Positions 8,767 through 16,694 of a stretch of DNA of 64,000 nucleotides are shown here, one piece after another. A program made the translations under genes and the position numbers. The stretch comes from JAUXEH01 sp965533275 (lineage in GTDB: Bacteria; Acidobacteriota; Aminicenantia; Aminicenantales; Aminicenantaceae), in NCBI GenBank assembly GCA_965533275.1, contig CBESWG010000002.1:62001-126000 (forward strand), written 5' to 3'. Each line of letters opens with the position of its first letter. Position 1 is the stretch's first letter. The notes below the pieces were generated by a model. That model ran no database searches. It worked only from the letters and a program-made list of their open reading frames with translations, and was not told the origin of the DNA.

Positions 8767-8775
8767 ATTATACCA
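8767..8775 (-). promoter_or_regulatory. Extended -10 promoter of the ACT-domain gene
   Basis: On the minus strand TGG directly precedes TATAAT (8767-8772), giving the extended -10 form TGnTATAAT. A weak ATGAAT can be placed 17 bp further upstream. It would start transcription near 8760, about 24 nt before the GTG start. Confidence 0.55.
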
Positions 8776-8808
8776 GAAACCGGAGGGAAATTCATCTAGT
8801 GGCGCGTA

Positions 8809-8836
8809 TTGCGTTTTTAAGACCAGGTTTTATAAT
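8809..8836 (+). promoter_or_regulatory. Promoter of the glutamine amidotransferase gene (leaderless geometry)
   Basis: TTGCGT at 8809-8814 and perfect TATAAT at 8831-8836, with a 16-bp spacer. Only 8 nt separate the -10 box from the ATG at 8845, so the transcript should start within about 2 nt of the start codon. Confidence 0.62.
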
Positions 8837-8844
8837 GGGAGCCT

Positions 8845-9558
8845 ATGAAAGACCTGCGGCTCGCGATCATCGACAACGCTATAGATCATTCGGTCTACAC
8901 GCCAGTCGAGCACTGGCGGAAACACCTGCCCCTGCAAGGCGAGGCTTTCCACGCTCCATCGGGAGAGCTGCCGGACCTGGACAGCGGATACACACATCTG
9001 ATCCTGACGGGTTCCGAGGCCTCCATCGTGGAGCGGGAATCCTGGGTCGACAGGGAAGCGGCGCTCGTCCGAAAAGCCGAGGCAGAGGGGCTGGCTATGC
9101 TGGGGAGCTGCTGGGGCCACCAGCTGCTGGCGCTGGCCCTTTCCGGTCCGGGCCATGTCCGGCGAAGTGAGGTGCCGGAGATGGGGTGGCTTCCGATCGA
9201 CATCCTGATGAGGGACAGCCCTTTCCTAGGACAGGCGGAGAGTTTCTACGCCTATACGGTCCACTTCGACGAGGTGATCGACCTGGGCCCGGAGTTTCGC
9301 ATCCTGGCTGCCACTCAGCGGTGTCCTGTCCATGCTTTCCAGCTGGAAGATCGGCCGGTTTGGGGTGTGCAGTCCCACCCCGAGATCGACATCGCAGACG
9401 GGCGACTGCTGTTCCAGAGGTTCCTCGATCAGGGCGGGGAGTCATCCCACCTTTTCCGTACCGCGCTCGGCTCCCCAGAGAGAGACAGCGGAACCATCCG
9501 GAGCATCGTGCAGGCGTTCCTGTCTTTTTCTCAGTCAAAACTTGACAAAGAGGAATAA
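8845..9558 (+). CDS. Class I glutamine amidotransferase-like protein
   Basis: 237-residue stand-alone class I (triad) glutamine amidotransferase domain. The nucleophile is Cys89 in GSCWGHQ, and the His-Glu pair is in GVQSHPEID. The fold order (LILTGSEASIV, then GSCWGHQ, then YTVHFDEV, then SHPE) matches GMP-synthase-like GATases of the YfeJ/GuaA-amidotransferase type. There is no synthetase domain and no partner gene adjacent, so the amido acceptor is unknown; a peptidase or hydrolase role is equally possible. The start at 8845 is the only ATG before the active-site region, and its promoter implies a leaderless mRNA. A TTGACA that may drive the next gene lies in its 3' end. Confidence 0.84.
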   Translation: MKDLRLAIIDNAIDHSVYTPVEHWRKHLPLQGEAFHAPSGELPDLDSGYTHLILTGSEASIVERESWVDREAALVRKAEAEGLAMLGSCWGHQLLALALSGPGHVRRSEVPEMGWLPIDILMRDSPFLGQAESFYAYTVHFDEVIDLGPEFRILAATQRCPVHAFQLEDRPVWGVQSHPEIDIADGRLLFQRFLDQGGESSHLFRTALGSPERDSGTIRSIVQAFLSFSQSKLDKEE

Positions 9559-9570
9559 TTATCATTTATA
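9542..9570 (+). promoter_or_regulatory. Likely promoter of the PKD/barrel outer-membrane gene
   Basis: TTGACA at 9542-9547, inside the 3' end of the amidotransferase gene, and TTTATA at 9565-9570 with a 17-bp spacer. The -35 box is perfect; the -10 box is weak but lies in an AT-rich run. The leader would be about 66 nt. Confidence 0.45.
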
Positions 9571-9642
9571 TATGTATACCTGTTTACCGGGACAATCCGC
9601 TGTTTTTCAGGGCATCATTTCCGGTGTATTAAAGGAGGAGAC

Positions 9643-11103
9643 ATGAACACGAAAAAAATTCTGGCACTCGCATTGGGACTGCTCGTCCTTTTTTCCATGA
9701 GCACTCTGGCCGAGACCAAGAAGTTAAAGCAGATCGGACGCTATACGCTGGTCCGCATCAAGGGAGAGGTCCCCACGTCTGAAGTGATGAAAACCCTCGT
9801 CGACCGCTATGCGGGAGATATCAAGTACGGATTCGACCTGGCCGGCTTCGGCGATCTGTACCTTCCGTTTATGGATCAGATCAGATCGGAGACTTTCAAA
9901 GAGGGTGAGCTTTCCATAGGACAGCATATACCCTGGATGCTCTTTCGTTCAAAGGCAAAGGTCAAGATCGTCAAGGACCTGGAGTGGGCGGGCAACGCGC
10001 CGCTCCCGATTTTCGTGTTCACGGTCGAGAAGGACTACAAATACTACGATTTCATGATGCCCCGGGCCTGCGGCAATATCTCCTTCCTGAGAACCCGAGA
10101 GGCCCCCCCGCCTCTAGCCACATGTGACATCCAGGTGGACCCGGTCAAGGCCAATATCAACGACCCCATCACGGTCGACATGAGCGGCTCTCTGAATGCC
10201 TCCTCCCTGGAGATCGAGGTCCTTGGCCCGAACGGGCAGGTGGTGGCCACGAAGACCCTGACCCCGGATTCTCCGCGCTGGCAGACCAAGTTTGCCGATC
10301 CGGGTGAATACGTGTTCAAGGGCAAGGCCGTAAATGTTGCGGGCAAGGCGTCCACCAATGCCTGTGAGGCCAAGACCTATATCAACTTCCCGCCCCTGTG
10401 CAAGATCTGGTCCTCCTGCATGCCCTGCCCGAATTACGTGGGCCGGCCCATCACCTTCGACGCCTCCAATTCCACCGATCCGGACGGAGAGGTGGCCAAG
10501 GTGGACTTCGAGATCAAGGACGAGATGGGGACCCTGGTCGATACGTTTTCCGATCGGGAGAAGCCCTTCAGTATGGAAAAGGTGTTCGAGAAGCCCGGGA
10601 TCTACACCATCACGGCCGTTGTGACCGACGATTTCGGCGCCATGTCCGAGCCCTGCAAGATCGAGGGGCTGGAGGTCACGCAGAAGAAGCTCTTCGGGGC
10701 GCTGCACGTAGGCCCGTTCTTTGCTAGAGGGAGTCACGGCGAGTATATCGGCGGCAGGCTCGGCATCTACTACTGGTTGATTCCAGGAAAGCTCGATGTC
10801 ATGGCTAATGTAGGCGGCGAGTTCGCCCTCAAAGACGAGCCGTGGAAATCGCTGGCCATGGGGGACGTCCTGCTTAACTACCATTTCGGGCCCTTCTTCC
10901 TCGGCGGTGGTGCCGGCTTCGTAACGGCGGTCAAGGAAACCCGGGACGCAGACTTTGACCTCCTGGGCAACCTCGGTTTCGATGTTTTCAACAAATGGAC
11001 CACCATCGGATCGATCTACGGCCAGGTGCGGTGGCCCATCGGCACGGACCGCACCTTTTCTGATAACCACAAGCTCGAGATCGGCTTCCGCCTGCTGTTC
11101 TAA
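9643..11103 (+). CDS. Secreted PKD-domain protein with C-terminal outer-membrane barrel
   Basis: 486-residue exported protein. Residues 1-23 are a signal peptide (KKILALALGLLVLFSMSTLA) with cleavage near LAE. Residues 24-155 form a region I do not recognise. An Ig-like unit begins at about residue 160 (CDIQVDPVKANINDPITVDM), and a PKD-like unit at about residue 250 has the signature FDASNSTDPDGEVAKVDFEI and GIYTITAVVTDDFGAMS. The last 130 residues alternate polar and hydrophobic positions and end LEIGFRLLF with a terminal aromatic, typical of an OmpA-like beta-barrel. Unusually it has many cysteines between residues 160 and 345 (for example CKIWSSCMPC). AAGGAGGAG just upstream of the ATG is a strong ribosome site, and a terminator follows. 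Confidence 0.8.
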   Translation: MNTKKILALALGLLVLFSMSTLAETKKLKQIGRYTLVRIKGEVPTSEVMKTLVDRYAGDIKYGFDLAGFGDLYLPFMDQIRSETFKEGELSIGQHIPWMLFRSKAKVKIVKDLEWAGNAPLPIFVFTVEKDYKYYDFMMPRACGNISFLRTREAPPPLATCDIQVDPVKANINDPITVDMSGSLNASSLEIEVLGPNGQVVATKTLTPDSPRWQTKFADPGEYVFKGKAVNVAGKASTNACEAKTYINFPPLCKIWSSCMPCPNYVGRPITFDASNSTDPDGEVAKVDFEIKDEMGTLVDTFSDREKPFSMEKVFEKPGIYTITAVVTDDFGAMSEPCKIEGLEVTQKKLFGALHVGPFFARGSHGEYIGGRLGIYYWLIPGKLDVMANVGGEFALKDEPWKSLAMGDVLLNYHFGPFFLGGGAGFVTAVKETRDADFDLLGNLGFDVFNKWTTIGSIYGQVRWPIGTDRTFSDNHKLEIGFRLLF

Positions 11104-11134
11104 GGCTGCGTAACGCTGGATATGTAAAGAAAAA

Positions 11135-11166
11135 GGGCCGGGGCGAGTCCCCGGTCCTTTTTTTTT
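11135..11166 (+). terminator. Intrinsic terminator after the PKD/barrel gene
   Basis: A 9-bp stem (11135-11143 with 11149-11157, one G-T pair) with a 5-nt loop, followed by nine T residues at 11158-11166. It lies 31 nt after the stop at 11103 and before rfbD. Confidence 0.9.
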
Positions 11167-11190
11167 GGCAAGTGAGGAGATTAAACGTAT

Positions 11191-12063
11191 ATGAAGATCG
11201 TTCTGATCGGGGCTGACGGCCAGCTCGGTACGGATCTCCTGGCCTGCCTTCGTGATTCACACGAGGTCCTGCCCTGGACCTATCCGGGCGTGGACATCAC
11301 CCGTCCGGAGGAACTGCGCGAGCGATTGATGGACCTGGCGCCGGATCTTCTCATCAACACTGCTGCCTACAACCGTGTGGACGACGCAGAGCAGGAGCCC
11401 GCCGCTGCATTTTCCCTCAATGCGCTTGCGGTCCGGGAGCTGGCAATCCTCTGCCGCGACTCGGGCGCGGCCCTCATGCATTTCAGCAGCGACTATGTGT
11501 TCGACGGCTCTGCCCGGACGCCGTACACGGAAGATGATGCGCCGAATCCCCTGAGTGTATACGGAGTCTCCAAGGTTGCCGGGGAGCACTTCGTCAAGAG
11601 TATTCTTTCGAAGTATTATCTGGTCCGCACATGCGGGCTCTACGGAACGGCCGGCTGCTGGGGCAAGGGCACCAATTTTGTCGACACCATGGTTCGTCTG
11701 GGCCAGCAGGGGGGGGCCATACGGGTGGTGAACGATCAATGGGTGACCCCCACCTCCACATTCGAGCTCGCACTTCATCTGAAAGACCTGATAGAGAAGG
11801 AGAGCTTCGGGCTCTACCACATGACCAACACAGGGGAGTGTACCTGGTTTGAATTCGCCCGGGAGATCTTCCGCATCCTACGCCTGGATCCCGAGCTCAC
11901 CGATGTAGATACCGATGCCTTCGGATCCCGAGCGCGGCGCCCCGCTTATTCCGTGCTGGAGAACCGCAATGCCGATCGGATCGGCCTCCAGGCCTTCACT
12001 TCCTGGGATAAGGCACTCCGGGAATACCTGGTCCGCAAGGGGCACGTCAAGGGGGAGTACTGA
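11191..12063 (+). CDS. rfbD: dTDP-4-dehydrorhamnose reductase
   Basis: NAD(P)H-dependent reductase for the last step of dTDP-L-rhamnose synthesis, 290 residues, the normal length. The N-terminal nucleotide loop is IGADGQLGTDL, close to the family GxxGQLG. NTAAYNRVDDAEQEP follows, then the SDYVFDG strand, and the catalytic YGVSKVAGE (YxxxK). The C-terminal half carries RTCGLYG and the conserved region VVNDQWVTPTST. GAGGAG precedes the ATG by about 9 nt. The gene follows the terminator at 11135 with no clear promoter of its own in the 25-bp gap, so it may rely on read-through. The other rhamnose genes (rfbA, B, C) are not in the window. It probably supplies the nearby glycosyltransferase cluster. 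Confidence 0.93.
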   Translation: MKIVLIGADGQLGTDLLACLRDSHEVLPWTYPGVDITRPEELRERLMDLAPDLLINTAAYNRVDDAEQEPAAAFSLNALAVRELAILCRDSGAALMHFSSDYVFDGSARTPYTEDDAPNPLSVYGVSKVAGEHFVKSILSKYYLVRTCGLYGTAGCWGKGTNFVDTMVRLGQQGGAIRVVNDQWVTPTSTFELALHLKDLIEKESFGLYHMTNTGECTWFEFAREIFRILRLDPELTDVDTDAFGSRARRPAYSVLENRNADRIGLQAFTSWDKALREYLVRKGHVKGEY

Positions 12064-12115
12064 GCCTGAGACCGGATTTTGGGGTCAAGAGGATGGTGGC
12101 AGAGGGAACGCCAGG

Positions 12116-12403
12116 CTAGAAGAACTTGCCGAGCTTGTTGATCTCCTCATTGTAGTACTTGCGATAGAGGATCTCCCATTCCCGGCTTCCTTCCTTGATT
12201 GGTTTTTTCTGGGATTCGATCTTTTCCGAGGCCTTTTTATCGATGAGGCCGTAGAGCGTCATCTCGTCCTCGATGGAACGGACGATGGTCAATCGGATCT
12301 CATTGGGCTCTTCCAGGAATTCCACTTCATCATCCTCAAACAGGTCCTCGAGGATCCTCCTCGATAGGTAGTTGATTTTTTCTCTGGAAAGCCGGATGCT
12401 CAT
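12116..12403 (-). CDS. DUF507 family protein (second copy)
   Basis: 95-residue DUF507 protein, function unknown. It is mostly helical and charged: it opens SIRLSREKINYLSRRILEDL and ends EILYRKYYNEEINKLGKFF. Its start overlaps the stop of the upstream DUF507 gene by 4 nt (ATGA). The two paralogues align at their N termini (M-R-L-x-x-x-x-x-x-L-x-x-x-I), so they arose by tandem duplication and probably act as a heteromer. No membrane segment or catalytic motif is seen. Confidence 0.85.
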   Translation of the reverse strand: MSIRLSREKINYLSRRILEDLFEDDEVEFLEEPNEIRLTIVRSIEDEMTLYGLIDKKASEKIESQKKPIKEGSREWEILYRKYYNEEINKLGKFF

Positions 12404-12678
12404 AGGACGATATTCTTCTCTTTCGCCAGTTTGGTCTTGATCATCTTGAACATGGTCTGATACTCGATGTTTTCGCGTCGGATCTTTTCCATGTGCTGGT
12501 TCAAGATCTCTCTGACCTCCTGGTCCAGTTTGTCTTCGTTCATAAACTCTTCGGTGATGAGATTGTTGGTGGTTTCGACAAGCCGGTTCTTATTGTCCGC
12601 GATGATCATCTCATCCTTGAGCAGATTGCGGACGATGGAGAACGCCAGATGCTCGAGCTGCAGCTTGTTCAATCTCAT
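12400..12678 (-). CDS. DUF507 family protein (first copy)
   Basis: 92-residue DUF507 protein, function unknown, starting MRLNKLQLEHLAFSIVRNLL. It is charged and helical, with QEVREILNQHMEKIRREN in the middle. I chose ATG 12678 because the homologous start of the second copy aligns there. An upstream in-frame extension would add a cysteine-containing segment not seen in the paralogue. No ribosome site is evident; a promoter (12688-12716) ends 9 nt upstream, so the mRNA may be leaderless. It is translationally coupled to the second copy. Confidence 0.82.
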   Translation of the reverse strand: MRLNKLQLEHLAFSIVRNLLKDEMIIADNKNRLVETTNNLITEEFMNEDKLDQEVREILNQHMEKIRRENIEYQTMFKMIKTKLAKEKNIVL

Positions 12679-12687
12679 GGTCCCCAT

Positions 12688-12716
12688 ACCATACACTACA
12701 AGCATGCAAAATTCAA
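12688..12716 (-). promoter_or_regulatory. Promoter of the DUF507 pair (leaderless geometry)
   Basis: Minus strand TTGAAT (12711-12716), a 17-bp spacer, and TATGGT (12688-12693). The -10 box is 9 nt from the ATG at 12678, so the predicted start point is near 12681. Confidence 0.48.
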
Positions 12717-12812
12717 GCCCTGGAAAGGGGGACAATCAGGCTGAAAATCGGGGAAAAGGAGACGCAACAAGGCAGGCACAAAACCCACCATATCCCGAGC
12801 GAAAAGGGAGGC

Positions 12813-12908
12813 TCAGTTTTCCCTGGAAGTCAGATAGAGGGAAACAAGAAAGCCCCCGATACAGATCCCGAAGATCAGGATCATCATGAGGATTGCTTCA
12901 ATTGTCAT
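12813..12908 (-). CDS. MetS-like small subunit of the sodium symporter
   Basis: A 31-residue membrane microprotein reading MTIEAILMMILIFGIC and then IGGFLVSLYLTSREN. One hydrophobic helix covers nearly the whole length and the tail is short and charged. This matches the MetS family of NSS-transporter small subunits (first described for the Corynebacterium methionine/alanine importer MetPS), which have the same size and an MMI...GG...S.YL pattern. Its ATG overlaps the 3' end of the large-subunit gene by 11 nt in another frame, so translation is coupled. It is too short for routine gene callers. It likely stabilises or activates the adjacent symporter in the inner membrane. Confidence 0.85.
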   Translation of the reverse strand: MTIEAILMMILIFGICIGGFLVSLYLTSREN

Positions 12909-14367
12909 TGTCGTTCACCACGAAACGTCGAGTCAGAAACCGGTTGAGGAGGATGAACACGGTCAGGGCGACGGCCCACTGGAACAGCACGGTCCCGACC
13001 GAGCTCCGTGACAGGATGTTGAGCCAGTTCCCAGGGTCGCCCTTATAGCTGTCCCAGAACCACCAGAGGAGCATCGCCACGATCTGAACAGGGAGAAAAA
13101 ATTTGATCAGGAAATCGAATGCCTTGCCCAGCTTGATCTTGTGACCCGGCTGTGTGATGATCTCCTCCCGGAATTTCTTGGGACCGATCTTCAACACCAT
13201 GAAGATGAAAAACGATCCGCTGACCAGGAGCCCGAGGCCCCAGACGTGGTCCTGATTGTTGAAAAAGCCTAGGCTTATCGCGGAGGGAAGACCCAGAACA
13301 AAGCAGGTTGCCCCCACGATCAGGACCGCCTTCTTGCGGGAAAATTTCCCATCCATGAAGATCCGTGTTATCAGCTCGAGTTGGGCTATGAGCGAGGAAA
13401 AGGCGGCGAAACACAGGGCCAGGAAGAAGAGGGCGAGGAAGAAAGAGCCGGACGGGATCTGTGCAAAAAGGTTGGGGATCCACTTGAAGGTGAGGCCCTC
13501 GTTTCCCTGGCGCATGATGTCCATAACCTTCTCCTGGGCCAGGTTTTGTCCATGGAAGAACGAAAATACCGTGGGGATCACGGCCAGGGCGGCCAGGAGA
13601 GAGGCCAGGTTGTTGCCGAAACCCAGGGTGGCTGACGTCACGACCGGGTTCTCCTTCTTCCGGGAGTAGACGGCATAGGTGAGCAGCAATCCCCACCCGG
13701 CCCCGGTCGACCAGGCGGCCTGGCTGGCCGCATTCAGCCAGAGGTCCAGGTTGCCCAGTTGAGAAAAATTGGGAGAAAAAAGGAAGTTCAATCCTTGCGA
13801 TGCGCCGGGGAGCGTGAGGGCTCGTGCGGCCGCTACCAGCAGTAGAATGAAAAGGGAGGGAATAAGGATCCGGTTCGCGCGCTCGATGCCCTTGATCACA
13901 CCGAAGAAGATGATGCTGCAGCCGATGAAGATGGCGGCGAAATGGAATATGATCGGCTCCCAGGAAGAGGTGAATCCCAGCCAGAAACCTTCGGGATTTT
14001 TGTCCACCAGCCCTTGGAAGCAGGTGGCCAGGAAGTACTTCAGGCACCAGCCTGTGACGACCGCGTAGTAGAAGGTGATGGCGGCCGTGACGAAGGCTAC
14101 CCAGGTGCCCATCCAGGCGAATTTCTTACCCATTATATTGGCGAAGGAGCCGATCACTCCCTGGCGCGTCTTCTTTCCTACAGAAAGTTCTATGGTGAGG
14201 AGAGGAAATGCCCAGATAAACAGGAAGAGGAGCCAGACCAGCATGAAGGCTCCGCCCCCGTACTGGGCCGCGATACGTGGGAACCGCCACATGTTGCCCG
14301 TCCCCACGGCCATCCCGAGGCCCGCGAATATGAGCCCCCAACGCGAAAAGGATTCTTTTTTGCTCAT
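12898..14367 (-). CDS. Neurotransmitter:sodium symporter (NSS/SLC6) family amino-acid importer
   Basis: 489-residue sodium-coupled transporter of the LeuT/SLC6 family. TM1 carries the signature GLGMAVGTGNMWRFPRIAAQ with the unwound sodium and substrate site. TM2 has GGGAFMLVWLLFLFIWAFPL, then ELSVGKKTRQG. TM6 (AASQAAWSTGAGWGLLLTYA) and TM8 (CFAAFSSLIAQLELITRIF) regions are also clear. Twelve helices are expected, followed by a hydrophilic DNDN tail. The companion MetS-like small subunit, encoded at once downstream with overlap, points to methionine, alanine or another neutral amino acid as substrate. GAGGA precedes the ATG, but the best promoter (14380-14408) sits so close that this site might not be transcribed. 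Confidence 0.92.
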   Translation of the reverse strand: MSKKESFSRWGLIFAGLGMAVGTGNMWRFPRIAAQYGGGAFMLVWLLFLFIWAFPLLTIELSVGKKTRQGVIGSFANIMGKKFAWMGTWVAFVTAAITFYYAVVTGWCLKYFLATCFQGLVDKNPEGFWLGFTSSWEPIIFHFAAIFIGCSIIFFGVIKGIERANRILIPSLFILLLVAAARALTLPGASQGLNFLFSPNFSQLGNLDLWLNAASQAAWSTGAGWGLLLTYAVYSRKKENPVVTSATLGFGNNLASLLAALAVIPTVFSFFHGQNLAQEKVMDIMRQGNEGLTFKWIPNLFAQIPSGSFFLALFFLALCFAAFSSLIAQLELITRIFMDGKFSRKKAVLIVGATCFVLGLPSAISLGFFNNQDHVWGLGLLVSGSFFIFMVLKIGPKKFREEIITQPGHKIKLGKAFDFLIKFFLPVQIVAMLLWWFWDSYKGDPGNWLNILSRSSVGTVLFQWAVALTVFILLNRFLTRRFVVNDNDN

Positions 14368-14379
14368 TTTATGTTCCTC

Positions 14380-14408
14380 ACTTTACTTGTCGGCTTCGCC
14401 TGTGTCAA
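14380..14408 (-). promoter_or_regulatory. Possible promoter of the NSS symporter gene
   Basis: Minus strand TTGACA (14403-14408), a 17-bp spacer and TAAAGT (14380-14385), overlapping the 3' end of truB. The ATG at 14367 is 12 nt from the -10 box. Confidence 0.45.
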
Positions 14409-15351
14409 CAACCAGGAATGGATGGAGCCCACCCTGGCCGGGGGGCCTGCGTGCGAAGGCCAGGAGGCGCCCTCCTTCGCTGAACAGGCGGAACACCTGC
14501 TCTCCTTGAGGTCCGGCAGCCGCTCCGGGGATTTCAGATTCGAATATCCTGGCTATGTGTTGGGGGGCGACCAGGTTGCCGTGGTTGGCCAGGGAGGTCC
14601 CTTCCTCAGTCAGGATGAGCCTGGGAAACTCCGGCAGCAGCTCTTCTATGGGGAGGAGGAAGGCATGGACATCGCCGGCATTTTTCAGCCGCGAGATATC
14701 CTCCAGGCTGTGGGCATCCTCCAGACGGAACCGACCGACCTCCGTCCGGACAAGTCGAGCTAGATGCGCGCCGCAGCCTAGACTCTGTCCCAGGTCATGC
14801 GCCAGTGAGCGGATGTAGGTCCCGGAGGAACAGCGAACTCTAAATTCGATGTCCGGTGCTGCATAGCTCAAGCAGAGGAAGGCTTCTACGGTTACATTCG
14901 AAGGGTTCCGAGGCGTGGGCTGGTTGGCCCTCGCAAGCTTGTAGAGGGGCTGTCCCTTGTACTTTTTGGCTGAATAGGGAGGGGGGAGCTGGGAGATCGA
15001 ACCCAGGAAATCCTCCATGGCCGCCTCCAGCCTGCTTTGCTGCGGCCACGCGGTGGAGGGAGTTGAGGTCGGCTTACCCTGGGAATCATAGGTGTCCGTG
15101 GAGAACCCCAGGCGGATCGTGCCCTCGTATGCCTTGTCGAGCTTGGAAAAGAAGGGGAACAGCCGGGTAGTGGAGCCTATGGCCAGCATCAGCAGTCCGG
15201 TGGCCAGGGGGTCCAGGGTGCCGAAATGACCGGTCTTGTTGCCTGGAAGCAGGGAGCGTATCTGCTTGACCACATCATGGGAGGTGACTAGAGGTGGCTT
15301 CCTGGTCAGGATGAGGCCGTCCATGCTGAAAATTTCCAGCGCCGGATCCAT
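14383..15351 (-). CDS. truB: tRNA pseudouridine(55) synthase
   Basis: Forms pseudouridine-55 in the tRNA T-loop; cytoplasmic. Family motifs: GLILTRKPPLVTSHDVV near the N terminus, and the catalytic aspartate in GHFGTLDPLATGLLMLAIG. LPPPYSAKKYKGQPLYKLAR follows, and RCSSGTYIRSLAHDLG is present. The C terminus extends some 60 residues past the catalytic core. Three starts are possible. TTG 15372 overlaps the nrnA stop (TTGA). ATG 15351 has AAGGGGA about 10 nt upstream and is chosen here (322 residues). ATG 15324 best matches the usual family start. It is the last gene of the nusA operon. Confidence 0.93.
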   Translation of the reverse strand: MDPALEIFSMDGLILTRKPPLVTSHDVVKQIRSLLPGNKTGHFGTLDPLATGLLMLAIGSTTRLFPFFSKLDKAYEGTIRLGFSTDTYDSQGKPTSTPSTAWPQQSRLEAAMEDFLGSISQLPPPYSAKKYKGQPLYKLARANQPTPRNPSNVTVEAFLCLSYAAPDIEFRVRCSSGTYIRSLAHDLGQSLGCGAHLARLVRTEVGRFRLEDAHSLEDISRLKNAGDVHAFLLPIEELLPEFPRLILTEEGTSLANHGNLVAPQHIARIFESEIPGAAAGPQGEQVFRLFSEGGRLLAFARRPPGQGGLHPFLVVDTGEADK

Positions 15352-15368
15352 GGGGGGCGCTGTCCCCT

Positions 15369-16346
15369 TCAAATCTGTCCGTTCTCTCTGAGAATACGGT
15401 TGACTTCGGCCGGGATGTTCCGGATCAAGGTTTCGTACTTCCCGGTTACGGTAAATCCGGCCGCGTGGAGGTGTCCACCGCCGCCGAAGTGTTCGGCTAT
15501 CGCGGCCGAATCGGCCGAGGCCTTGGACCGGATGCTCACGCGGAATGTGTCCGGCTGCATCTCCTTGAAAAAGAGGACCATGCCGGCTCCCTTGATGGAT
15601 CGGGCGAGTGTCGTGATGTCTTCTGTATCGATCTCTTTCAAATTCAGTTCGTCGAGGAACCGCTTGAACATGGTGATCACTGCGATCTTTCCTTCCTGAA
15701 TCATGGACAGGGTGGAGAGGACCTGTCCCATCAGCTTGACCTTTTCCCAGGGATTGTTGTTGAAGAGCATCTCGGTCACCTGGATGGGCACGGCCCCGTG
15801 TTTGACAAGCTGATAGCTGATCTTGAAGGCTTCCTCATTGGTGTTGGAAAACTGGAAGGAACCCGTATCGGAAACGATGGCGCTGTAGAGCTGGGTGGCG
15901 ATCCTCGGTGTCAGGGTGATCCCCAATTCTTCGCCCAGGTGAAAGATCAGGCAGGCCACGGCCGGCGCCTCCGGATCGACCCAGTTGATGTCCGCATAGT
16001 GGTCGTTGGAGTAGTGATGGTCGATGTTGATCTTGAAGTAATGTTCGAGATCGGTTTGGCCCGAGCGCGAGACGTTGGCACATTCCAGCAGGATGACGCA
16101 GTCATAGGCGCCGTCGTGCGGCATCTCTCCGATCCGTATCCTGTCCACATCCGGAAAGCTGTTGAAAGGGAAGGGGAGTCGGTCCTTGATATAAAGATCC
16201 ATCTCCTTGCCCAAAATCTCCCCCATGAAATGCAAGGCCAGGCTGGTACAGATGGAGTCGCCGTCCGGTCTCAAGTGAGAAAGGACAGCGATGCGGCGGC
16301 TCTCCAGGATCTTGTCTTTGATCTGTCTGATCGCTTCAGTGCTCAT
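15369..16346 (-). CDS. nrnA: Bifunctional oligoribonuclease / PAP phosphatase (DHH family)
   Basis: 325-residue DHH/DHHA1 phosphoesterase of the NrnA type, which degrades nano-RNA and 3'-phosphoadenosine 5'-phosphate. Metal-binding motifs in order: SHLRPDGDSICTSLAL (residues about 23-38), an aspartate in YDCVILLECAN, the DHH motif INIDHHYSND, and SDTGSFQFSNT. The DHHA1 domain ends with GGGGHLHAAGF. Length is normal. The gene overlaps rbfA by 11 nt upstream and meets truB at its stop, so it is tightly embedded in the transcription-translation operon, a neighbourhood conserved in many bacteria. Confidence 0.92.
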   Translation of the reverse strand: MSTEAIRQIKDKILESRRIAVLSHLRPDGDSICTSLALHFMGEILGKEMDLYIKDRLPFPFNSFPDVDRIRIGEMPHDGAYDCVILLECANVSRSGQTDLEHYFKINIDHHYSNDHYADINWVDPEAPAVACLIFHLGEELGITLTPRIATQLYSAIVSDTGSFQFSNTNEEAFKISYQLVKHGAVPIQVTEMLFNNNPWEKVKLMGQVLSTLSMIQEGKIAVITMFKRFLDELNLKEIDTEDITTLARSIKGAGMVLFFKEMQPDTFRVSIRSKASADSAAIAEHFGGGGHLHAAGFTVTGKYETLIRNIPAEVNRILRENGQI

Positions 16347-16686
16347 TTTTGCTGATGCCGTTCAGGAGCTGGTCGATCCGGTTTTCGTAGCCCACCAGAG
16401 GGTCCAGCGAAAAAATTAGTTTCGGATTATACTTCAATTTAGAGCGGGAGGCAACAGATTTTCTGAACGTACCCTGCAGGTCGAGGAGGCGCCCCAGCAC
16501 GGCATCCCGGTCCTCTTCGTCGAAGACGCTGACGAAGACATGAGCGGTCTTCAGGTCTTTGGATATTTCCAGGCGTGTGATCGTCACGAGGCCCGCCTCC
16601 GAGCCCTGGAAGAGGCTGATGAGCTGAGCGCTGAGGATCTCTTTGACGACCCGCCCTACTTTTTTCTGTTTGAGGCTTTCGTTCAT
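16336..16686 (-). CDS. rbfA: Ribosome-binding factor A
   Basis: 116-residue KH-like factor needed for maturation of the 30S subunit (16S rRNA 5' end). It starts MNESLKQKKVGRVVKEILSA. VTITRLEISKDLKTAHVFVS and SRSKLKYNPKLIFSLDP match the family core, in which the strand-helix-kink-helix fold binds helix 1 of 16S rRNA. ATG 16686 was chosen by homology; an open extension upstream lies within the DUF503 gene. It sits 8 nt after DUF503 and overlaps nrnA by 11 nt. Confidence 0.92.
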   Translation of the reverse strand: MNESLKQKKVGRVVKEILSAQLISLFQGSEAGLVTITRLEISKDLKTAHVFVSVFDEEDRDAVLGRLLDLQGTFRKSVASRSKLKYNPKLIFSLDPLVGYENRIDQLLNGISKNEH

Positions 16687-16694
16687 GCGATTTT

